NCBI RefSeq assembly: GCF_012033695.1 | Contig: NZ_JAAVJI010000002.1 | Coordinates: 310,001-374,000 of the forward strand | From: Pseudomonas quercus | GTDB lineage: Bacteria > Pseudomonadota > Gammaproteobacteria > Pseudomonadales > Pseudomonadaceae | Direction of reading: 5' to 3' | DNA length: 64,000 nt | Part shown: positions 58,122 to 64,000 of the stretch, in pieces | Layout: the number at the start of each line of letters is the position of its first letter | How positions within the stretch are numbered: the stretch's first letter is position 1 | Notes under the pieces: generated by a model | Databases searched by the model: none | What the model was told of the DNA's origin: nothing | Seen by the model: the letters and a program-made list of their open reading frames with translations, nothing else | Made by a program: the position numbers and the translations under genes

Positions 58122-58583
58122 ATGATTCACAACGACGTACTGCGCAGCCTGCGCTATGCCCTGGCCATCAGCGATGGCGCACTGGTGGACATGATCAAGC
58201 TGGGTGGCCAAACCGTGACCATCGAGGCTGTACGCACCTACCTCAAGAAAGAGGACGAAGACGGGTTTGTTCGTTGCCCGGATGCGGTCATGGGCCACTT
58301 CCTGGATGGGCTGGTGTTCCATCGCCGGGGCAAGGACGAAAGCCGGCCGCAACTGCCGCTTCAATTGCCCGTGTCCAACAATGACATTCTCAAGAAGCTG
58401 CGTGTGGCCTTCGAGCTGCGCGAAGACGACATCCGGCAGATCCTGGCCACTGTCGACTTCCCGGTATCCAAGCCGGAACTGAGCGCCCTTTTTCGCAAGG
58501 TCGGCCATGATAACTACCGCGCCTGTGGCGATCAGTTGCTGCGCAACTTCCTTAAAGGCCTGACCCTGCGACTGCGACCCTGA
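58122..58583 (+). CDS. DUF1456 family protein (YehS-like)
   Basis: A 153-residue protein of two similar DUF1456 halves (NDVLRSLRYALAISDGALVDMI and NDILKKLRVAFELREDDIRQIL), each followed by a short KK/HF region. Function unknown. It starts 86 bp after rimO and ends one base before trmO, suggesting co-transcription with trmO and perhaps rimO. No strong ribosome binding site is visible. Confidence 0.88.
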   Translation: MIHNDVLRSLRYALAISDGALVDMIKLGGQTVTIEAVRTYLKKEDEDGFVRCPDAVMGHFLDGLVFHRRGKDESRPQLPLQLPVSNNDILKKLRVAFELREDDIRQILATVDFPVSKPELSALFRKVGHDNYRACGDQLLRNFLKGLTLRLRP

Positions 58584-58584
58584 C

Positions 58585-59280
58585 ATGGCCTACAGCATGG
58601 TGCCGGTGGGCTATGTTCGGTCCTGCTTCAAAGAGAAATTCGCTATTCCTCGCCAGCCTGCACTGGCCAGTGCTGCGCGTGGCTGCCTGGAGTTGATCGC
58701 CCCCTATGATCGGCCCGAGGCCGTTCAAGGGCTAGAGGCCGTCAGCCACGTGTGGCTGCTATTCGTGTTCCATCAGGCACTTGAAGCACAACCTAGGCTG
58801 AAGGTCCGGCCGCCTCGCCTGGGCGGCAACCGCAGCATTGGCGTATTTGCCAGCCGCGCGACCCACCGGCCCAATGGCATGGGCCAGTCTGTGGTGCGGC
58901 TGGACCGGGTTGAGCCGGGCAAGCTGTGGCTGTCCGGCATCGACCTGCTCGATGGCACACCCGTGCTCGACATCAAGCCCTATGTACCCTATGCCGATCA
59001 GGTGCCAGGGGCATTCAATGGCTTGGCAGACACTGCCCCACCCCTGATTCAGGTGCAGTGGACCGAAACGGCACTGCAGAAGGCTCAGCAGCACGCTGGG
59101 CGCCTTGGTGAGCCACTGGTAGCCCTGATCGAACAATGCCTGGCCCAAGACCCTCGCCCGGCCTATCAGGCACCGCCCCCCGAGCGGCAGTACGGGGTGA
59201 AGCTATGGGACGTGGAGGTGCGCTGGCATTACCCAGATGCCCATGGCATTCGCGTGCTGGAAGTGGTCCCGCAGGCATGA
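58585..59280 (+). CDS. trmO: tRNA (N6-threonylcarbamoyladenosine37-N6)-methyltransferase TrmO
   Basis: A 231-residue SPOUT-unrelated beta-barrel methyltransferase of the TsaA/YaeB family: PVGYVRSCFKEKFAIPRQP, RATHRPNGMGQSVVRL (SAM-binding) and LDIKPYVPYAD. It methylates t6A37 of some ANN-decoding tRNAs. It lies one base after the DUF1456 gene. A hairpin separates it from the convergent fpr. Confidence 0.93.
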   Translation: MAYSMVPVGYVRSCFKEKFAIPRQPALASAARGCLELIAPYDRPEAVQGLEAVSHVWLLFVFHQALEAQPRLKVRPPRLGGNRSIGVFASRATHRPNGMGQSVVRLDRVEPGKLWLSGIDLLDGTPVLDIKPYVPYADQVPGAFNGLADTAPPLIQVQWTETALQKAQQHAGRLGEPLVALIEQCLAQDPRPAYQAPPPERQYGVKLWDVEVRWHYPDAHGIRVLEVVPQA

Positions 59281-59314
59281 AAAAGCCGCCGGGCGTCTAG
59301 CGCGCGGCGGCTTC
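59281..59314. terminator. hairpin between the convergent trmO and fpr genes
   Basis: AAGCCGCCG (59284-59292) pairs with CGGCGGCTT (59306-59314) around a 13-nt loop. The A5 run on the left gives a U-tract for minus-strand transcripts, so it terminates fpr and may also stop trmO. Confidence 0.75.
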
Positions 59315-59331
59315 GCAGTCAGCAACCTGGC

Positions 59332-60111
59332 TTACTTCTCGACGAAGGCACGCTCGATCAGGTAATCCCCTGGCTCACGCATGCGTGGCGACACGGTAAG
59401 GCCGAAGCTGTTGAGCACTTCACTGGTTTCATCCAGCATGCTTGGGCTACCACACAGCATGGCGCGGTCGTGTTCCGGGTTGATCGGGGGCAGGCCAATG
59501 TCAGCGAACAGCTTGCCACTGCGCATCAGGTCAGTCAGCCGGCCCTGATTGCGGAACGGATCGCGGGTCACCGTGGGGTAGTAAATCAGCTTTTCCCGTA
59601 CGCCTTCACCGAAGAACTCGTTCTGCGGCAAATGCTCGGTGATGAACTCGTGATACGCCACTTCGTTGGCATAACGCACACCGTGTACCAGAATCACCTT
59701 TTCGAAACGCTCGTAGGTTTCCGGGTCCTGGATGACACTCATGAACGGTGCCAGACCCGTACCCGTGCTGAGCAGGTACAGGTGTTTACCGGGTTTGAGG
59801 TCATCGAGTACCAGTGTGCCGGTAGGCTTCTTGCTGATGATGATCTCGTCGCCTTCGTTCAGATGCTGCAACTGCGAGGTAAGCGGGCCGTCTTGCACCT
59901 TGATGCTGAAGAACTCCAGATGCTCTTCCCAATTGGGGCTGGCGATGGAGTAGGCGCGCATCAGAGGGCGGCCATTGGGCTGCTGCAGGCCGATCATCAC
60001 GAATTGGCCGTTCTCGAAGCGCAGCCCAGGGTCCCGGGTGCACTTGAAGCTGAACAGGGTATCGTTCCAGTGATGAACACTGAGCACGCGCTCGTGGTTG
60101 AAGTTGCTCAT
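59332..60111 (-). CDS. fpr: ferredoxin/flavodoxin-NADP+ reductase Fpr
   Basis: A 259-residue FAD enzyme of the bacterial class I FNR type. The FAD motif RAYSIASPNW (~52), the NADP-binding segment STGTGLAPFMS (~115) and the C-terminal REPGDYLIERAFVEK are typical. It moves electrons between NADPH and ferredoxin/flavodoxin, part of the oxidative-stress response. It is divergent from finR, its known regulator in P. putida. Confidence 0.95.
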   Translation of the reverse strand: MSNFNHERVLSVHHWNDTLFSFKCTRDPGLRFENGQFVMIGLQQPNGRPLMRAYSIASPNWEEHLEFFSIKVQDGPLTSQLQHLNEGDEIIISKKPTGTLVLDDLKPGKHLYLLSTGTGLAPFMSVIQDPETYERFEKVILVHGVRYANEVAYHEFITEHLPQNEFFGEGVREKLIYYPTVTRDPFRNQGRLTDLMRSGKLFADIGLPPINPEHDRAMLCGSPSMLDETSEVLNSFGLTVSPRMREPGDYLIERAFVEK

Positions 60112-60198
60112 TGAAAGAAAGCTCCTGAAAACGCTGTACCCTGCCAGGCAGGTGCCGACAGTGCGGCATGATTGCGCGGTATTCTAGAGCCCGTAATA

Positions 60199-60248
60199 AT
60201 ATCTGTTAAATGAATTATCAAGATATACCTAATCGGTTATATAGATAT
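60199..60248. promoter_or_regulatory. FinR-type palindromic region between fpr and finR
   Basis: ATATCT (60199-60204) and AGATAT (60221-60226) form a 6-bp inverted repeat with a 16-nt spacer, and a third AGATAT at 60243-60248 reaches into the finR start codon. AT-rich T-N11-A-like sequence surrounds it. Binding by FinR is inferred from divergent placement. Confidence 0.4.
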
Positions 60249-61173
60249 GCGATTTACCTTACGCCAGTTACAGGTTTTTGTGGCCGTGGCCCAGCAGGAA
60301 AGCGTCTCTCGCGCTGCGTCCCAATTGGCGCTGTCGCAGTCGGCCGCCAGTACCTCCATCACAGAGCTGGAGCGGCAATCAAGCTGCCAGTTGTTCGATC
60401 GGGCGGGCAAACGCCTGAGCCTTAATGCGCTGGGGCACCAGCTATTACCCAAGGCCGTCGCCCTGCTGGACCAGGCCAAGGAAATTGAAGACCTGCTCAA
60501 TGGCAAGTCTGGCTTTGGGTCATTGGCGGTAGGGGCCACGCTTACCATTGGCAATTACCTGGCCACCTTGCTCATTGGCAGCTTTATGCAGCGCCACCCG
60601 GAAAGCCAGGTGAAGCTGCATGTGCACAACACGGCCCATATCGTGCAGCAAGTGGCGCAGCATGAGCTGGACCTGGGCTTGATCGAGGGGGATTGCTACC
60701 ACAGCGATATTGAAGTTCACCCTTGGGTGGAAGACGAGCTGGCCGTGTTCTGCTCCCCCGCTCACCCGTTGGCTGCCAAAGGCAGTGCCAGCCTTGAAGA
60801 CTTGGTGGGGGAAGCCTGGATTCTTCGAGAACAAGGATCTGGCACGCGCCTGACCTTCGACCAAGCCATGCGCCACCACCGCTCCACGTTGAACGTGCGG
60901 TTGGAGCTGGAACATACCGAAGCCATCAAGCGCGCCGTGGAGTCTGGGCTGGGCATTGGCTGCGTGTCTCGCCTGGCCCTGCGCGACGCCGTGCGCCGGG
61001 GGAGCCTGGTCTACATTGCCACGCCGGAGCTGGACCTGGCGCGGCAGTTTTTCTTCATCTGGCACAAACAGAAATACCAGACCTGCGCCATGCGCGAGTT
61101 TCTAGAGCTGTGCCGTACGTTTACGGCCGGTGTGAAGCGCAGCGATGAAATCGTGCTGCGGCCTTTCGCATAG
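60247..61173 (+). CDS. finR: LysR-type regulator FinR (activator of fpr)
   Basis: A 308-residue LysR regulator. Winged helix-turn-helix at residues 1-60 (RAASQLALSQSAASTSITELE), then an effector domain. Divergent transcription from fpr, 135 bp apart, is the arrangement in which FinR was described in P. putida as the superoxide-responsive activator of fpr. The sequence also resembles the CysB-near group of LysR proteins, so gene naming rests mostly on context. Confidence 0.85.
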   Translation: MRFTLRQLQVFVAVAQQESVSRAASQLALSQSAASTSITELERQSSCQLFDRAGKRLSLNALGHQLLPKAVALLDQAKEIEDLLNGKSGFGSLAVGATLTIGNYLATLLIGSFMQRHPESQVKLHVHNTAHIVQQVAQHELDLGLIEGDCYHSDIEVHPWVEDELAVFCSPAHPLAAKGSASLEDLVGEAWILREQGSGTRLTFDQAMRHHRSTLNVRLELEHTEAIKRAVESGLGIGCVSRLALRDAVRRGSLVYIATPELDLARQFFFIWHKQKYQTCAMREFLELCRTFTAGVKRSDEIVLRPFA

Positions 61174-61312
61174 GGTTTGTACGAAAAGTCGGCGAGCGAA
61201 GGCCAGGCAAGGAAAAAGCCAGCGAGGAAGCGGAGTTTACTGGTTGTAAATGAGCATTCCGAGCTGGCTTTTGACACAGCATGGGCGAGCGCAGCCAGTT
61301 TCCGTACAAAGC

Positions 61313-61675
61313 CTAAAGAAGAATCACCGCCCATACCAAACCAATCAACGAAAGTGCAATCAATTGAGCCGCGCTGCCCATGTCCTTGGCATTCTTGGAC
61401 AACGGGTGGCGCTCCAGGGAGATGCGGTCCACCGTGGCCTCGATGGCCGAATTGAGCAATTCCACGATCAACGCCACCAAGCACACGGCAATCAGCACTG
61501 CACGCTCTAGCCGGCTCACCGGCAGGCAGAATGCCACGGGAATGAGTACGGCATTGAGCAGTACGAGCTGGCGGAAGGCCGCCTCGCCCGTAAAGGCTGC
61601 ACGCAAACCGTCAAATGAATAGCCAGCGGCGTTGAAGATACGTTTGAGGCCGCTCTGGCCTTTGAAAGGAGACAT
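61313..61675 (-). CDS. dgkA: diacylglycerol kinase DgkA
   Basis: A 120-residue three-helix membrane kinase. The active-site signature ELLNSAIEATVDR (with Glu, Asn, Glu) is complete. It phosphorylates diacylglycerol to phosphatidate for phospholipid recycling. ATG 61675 is used; a GTG two codons upstream is an alternative. It lies next to erdR, as in P. aeruginosa. Confidence 0.94.
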   Translation of the reverse strand: MSPFKGQSGLKRIFNAAGYSFDGLRAAFTGEAAFRQLVLLNAVLIPVAFCLPVSRLERAVLIAVCLVALIVELLNSAIEATVDRISLERHPLSKNAKDMGSAAQLIALSLIGLVWAVILL

Positions 61676-61734
61676 GGACACACCCTGTTAGTGGGGGTTG
61701 CACATTACCTGATCGGCCCACGGGATGCAGCAGG

Positions 61735-62385
61735 TCAACCGGCGCCGAGGGACGCCAGTTGCTGCAGCAATAACGCGGCCTGGGTGCGTGTGCGTACCCC
61801 CAACTTGCGAAAAATAGCCGTTACATGGGCCTTGACCGTTGCTTCAGACACATTGAGTTCGAAACCGATCTGCTTGTTGAGCAGCCCTTCACACACCATG
61901 GTCAGCACGCGAAACTGCTGGGGCGTCAGGCTGGCAAGCCCTTCTCCGGCCGCCTTGGCCTGGGCACTGACCTCAATCGGCTCGAAGGCCTGCGCCGGCC
62001 ACCAGTCATCCCCTTGCAGCACGGCTTGCACAGCAGCCTGAATGGTCTCCAATGGGCTGGATTTGGGAATGAACCCGCTGGCACCGAACTCACGGGCGCG
62101 TACCACCACCGCCGGTTCGTCCTGGGCAGAAATCATCACCACCGGCACCTGAGGGTATTGCCCGCGCAACAGCACCAGGCCCGAGAAGCCATAGGCGCCA
62201 GGCATGTTCAGGTCCAGCAATACCAGGTCCCAGCTGGCTTCTCCGGCCAAGCGGCTTTCCAGCTCCGCGATGCTCTCGGCTTCTGCTAGCCGTGCCGCGT
62301 CACCTAGCCCGAGGACCAACGCCTGGCGCAGGGCGCTGCGAAACAACGGGTGGTCATCGGCGATGAGGATGTCGTAGCTGGCCAT
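61735..62385 (-). CDS. erdR: LuxR-type response regulator (ErdR-like)
   Basis: A 216-residue NarL/FixJ response regulator. The receiver has the acidic pair ADDHPLF, phospho-acceptor Asp in LVLLDLNMPG and Lys of FIPKSS; the LuxR helix-turn-helix is LTPQQFRVLTMVCEGLLNKQIGFELNVSEATVKAHVTAIF. ErdR in P. aeruginosa controls ethanol/acetate oxidation genes. ATG 62385 gives a normal receiver start; the ribosome binding site is weak. Confidence 0.9.
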   Translation of the reverse strand: MASYDILIADDHPLFRSALRQALVLGLGDAARLAEAESIAELESRLAGEASWDLVLLDLNMPGAYGFSGLVLLRGQYPQVPVVMISAQDEPAVVVRAREFGASGFIPKSSPLETIQAAVQAVLQGDDWWPAQAFEPIEVSAQAKAAGEGLASLTPQQFRVLTMVCEGLLNKQIGFELNVSEATVKAHVTAIFRKLGVRTRTQAALLLQQLASLGAG

Positions 62386-62552
62386 CAGGCGGGCGTCCTG
62401 TTCAAACAAGCAAGGTCCAATTGAAAAAGCCACATGCGTGGCAAACTGCCGCAGCTGGGACGGCGCCAAGCATGCCGAGGCTGGCAGGGGTGGTCAAGCT
62501 GCCTGCATTGAGGCACAGTTTCGCCCCCCGGAAATAATTCATGGAGCGAATG

Positions 62553-63437
62553 ATGCAACGCCACGCCCTGCGCGCCGACCTGCTGATGCTGTTGACCGCA
62601 ATGATCTGGGGGTCTGGCTTTGTTGCACAAACCGCCGGCATGAACCATATCGGGCCGTTCCTCTATTCAGGGCTGCGCTTTGCCTTGGGCTCGGTCTGCC
62701 TGCTGCCCTTGCTGTACTGGCGCAGCCGCACCGCCCCGCAGCCTGCCACGCGAGGCCAATGGTACGCCGGCGCCGCCATGGGCCTGGCGTTGGCAGTAGG
62801 CATCAACCTGCAACAGTTCGGGTTGCAGTTCACCAGCGTTACCAATGCTGGGTTCATCACCGGCCTGTATGTGATTGTGGTGCCAGTGGTGGGGCTGCTG
62901 TTGGGGCATGCCACGGGCACAGGCACCTGGCTGGGCGCGTGCCTGGCGGTGGTAGGCATGTACCTGTTGAGCGTGAACGAACACTTCCAGGTAGCCCCTG
63001 GCGACTGGCTGCAATTGGCCGGTGCTTTCGTCTGGGCAGGCCATGTCTTGCTGGTAGGGCATTTTGCGAGCCGCCACGACGTGATACGCCTGGCCTTCAT
63101 TCAGTTCGTGGTATGCGCGGTGGCCAGCCTGATGCTCGCCCTGGTGTTCGAGCACTTCGACATCGCCGCAATCATGGCCGCTGCGCCTGCGGTGGCCTAC
63201 GGGGGCATGGTGGCAGCGGCGCTAGGGTATACGTTGCAAGTGATCGCTCAGAAGGACGCGATTACCTCCCACGCCGCCATCATTTTTTCGCTCGAAGCGG
63301 TATTTGCGGCCATCGCTGCCACGCTGTTCTTGGGCGAGGTGCTCACGCCACGGGGCTATGTGGGTTGCGCCGTGATGCTCACAGGCATGTTAGTGGCTCA
63401 ACTATGGCCGTCGCGCGCTACCCCTGCGCTGGCCTGA
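62553..63437 (+). CDS. EamA/DMT-family transporter
   Basis: A ~294-residue membrane protein with ten predicted helices in two EamA repeats (LLMLLTAMIWGSGFVAQTAG and LAGAFVWAGHVLLVGHF as the starts of the halves). DMT exporters move small metabolites such as amino acids; the substrate is unknown. I place the start at ATG 62553 because GGAG lies 6 nt before it, but ATG 62541 (MERMMQRHAL) and 62550 are in frame. The last 40 bp overlap the convergent DTW gene. Confidence 0.85.
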   Translation: MQRHALRADLLMLLTAMIWGSGFVAQTAGMNHIGPFLYSGLRFALGSVCLLPLLYWRSRTAPQPATRGQWYAGAAMGLALAVGINLQQFGLQFTSVTNAGFITGLYVIVVPVVGLLLGHATGTGTWLGACLAVVGMYLLSVNEHFQVAPGDWLQLAGAFVWAGHVLLVGHFASRHDVIRLAFIQFVVCAVASLMLALVFEHFDIAAIMAAAPAVAYGGMVAAALGYTLQVIAQKDAITSHAAIIFSLEAVFAAIAATLFLGEVLTPRGYVGCAVMLTGMLVAQLWPSRATPALA

Positions 63438-64000
63438 GGCACTCCAGGCTGCGGCCTGGGCAAGCCGCGTTTTGCCGCCATATAGTGTGCGCTGAACAAG
63501 TCGAGCCAGTTGTCCAGGGTGTCTGCCGCCTGTTCGTGCCCTGCCAGGCTCAGGCACAGGGCAGCCACTTCAGCGGTACAGAAATGGTCATCCCGGCGAG
63601 AGCGGCGAAGCCGGTAACGGGAGATGGCTTCAGGTGCCAGGCTCAGCACCGGCAATCCGTCCAGGTAGGGGCTTTTGCGGAACATCTTGCGCGCTTCACT
63701 CCAGGTGGCATCGAGCAGCACGAACAAGGGGCGCTTACCCGATAACGGCGGTACATCACTCACCACACGCGAAGGCGGCTGTACGAACTCACCTGGGAAT
63801 ACCAGGAACGGGCTGAAGCGCGTGTCCTGAAGCAATGCCAGCAGTTGAGGGGCTACGTGGGTTCGGCTCCACTCAAAGGCATAGGTGTCCTGAATCACGT
63901 CTGCAATCAGCCAGCCCGTATTGGTCGGCTTCAGGGCTTCTACATCGTGCATCAACAGGCATATCGCTGGGCCGCTGTGTTTCTGGGGTGCCTCAGCGCA
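63398..64000 (-). CDS. DTW-domain tRNA-uridine aminocarboxypropyltransferase, 5'-partial at window edge
   Basis: The frame is open to the right window edge, so the start lies outside; about 200 codons are visible. The DTW signature reads LLDATWSEARKMF, with SPYLDGLPVLSL and RYRLRRSRRDDHFCTAEV further on; the TapT/YfiP family adds the acp3 group to uridine in tRNA. The N-terminal Cys motif of the family is not within the window. Its 3' end overlaps the DMT gene by 40 bp. Confidence 0.85.
   Translation of the reverse strand, partial: CAEAPQKHSGPAICLLMHDVEALKPTNTGWLIADVIQDTYAFEWSRTHVAPQLLALLQDTRFSPFLVFPGEFVQPPSRVVSDVPPLSGKRPLFVLLDATWSEARKMFRKSPYLDGLPVLSLAPEAISRYRLRRSRRDDHFCTAEVAALCLSLAGHEQAADTLDNWLDLFSAHYMAAKRGLPRPQPGVPQASAGVARDGHS

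Overview
The window is a chromosomal segment of a Pseudomonas, most probably of the P. putida group. The order ruvC-ruvA-ruvB-ybgC-tolQRAB-pal-cpoB-queE-queC-tRNA-Lys, followed on the other side by yebC-aspS-dps-cold-shock-slyX-HIT-oprD-proS, is the core order known from P. aeruginosa and P. putida. Other supports are the divergent fpr/finR pair, the erdR-dgkA pair, a non-discriminating-type AspRS, and REP-type repeats carrying the pseudomonad 'GTAGGAGCGG...' signature. This is a family-level inference from gene content, not a species identification.

Layout. 1-3.7 kb: a large DUF6543 (dermonecrotic-toxin-like) protein, cut by the window edge and by a one-base frameshift near its C-terminus. 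3.9-10.3 kb: metR, the giant helicase gene lhr, a REP pair, nadA. 10.4-14.9 kb: a GAF-EAL protein, a KGG stress peptide, mntH, a DUF4142 protein, a CopC-like protein. 15-22.9 kb: a polyol catabolic island with a LacI-type regulator and a leftward operon encoding a ribose-type ABC importer (binding protein, ATPase, permease), an erythritol/threitol-type zinc dehydrogenase, an FGGY kinase and a DCXR-like SDR. 23-27.6 kb: a DUF4198 protein, a 28-residue membrane peptide, a GAF-PAS-PAS-GGDEF diguanylate cyclase, cytochrome b561 and a catalase-related peroxidase. 27.7-42.9 kb: tRNA-Lys, queuosine precursor genes, the Tol-Pal envelope system, ruvABC, yebC, aspS, fmdB-like, an RHH protein, a Dps-like protein, a membrane/cold-shock fusion, slyX and HIT. 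43-48.9 kb: a 759-bp non-coding stretch with a hairpin, an OprD porin, proS, a lipoprotein, and dinB with a LexA-like site. 49-53.5 kb: two initiator tRNA genes, each with promoter and terminator, then mprF and a VirJ-like hydrolase. 53.5-54.57 kb: a tandem array of about ten 97-109-bp REP-containing units. 54.57-64 kb: kup, rimO, DUF1456, trmO, fpr/finR, dgkA, erdR, a DMT transporter and a truncated DTW-domain tRNA-modification gene.

How the parts work together. The polyol operon reads as import, oxidation and phosphorylation of a small sugar alcohol, and an 18-bp LacI-type palindrome lies just upstream of its first gene. Tol-Pal-CpoB maintains the outer membrane during division. RuvABC processes Holliday junctions and shares a transcription unit with yebC. 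MprF and the VirJ-like hydrolase are probably an opposed synthase/hydrolase pair for aminoacyl-phosphatidylglycerol. Several tRNA or ribosome modification genes (queC, queE, rimO, trmO, the DTW gene) are scattered through the window.

I found no phage, integrase, CRISPR array, rRNA operon or typed defence system. The least ordinary items are the higher-order REP array, the frameshifted DUF6543 gene, the polyol cluster and the folded non-coding stretch near 43.1 kb.
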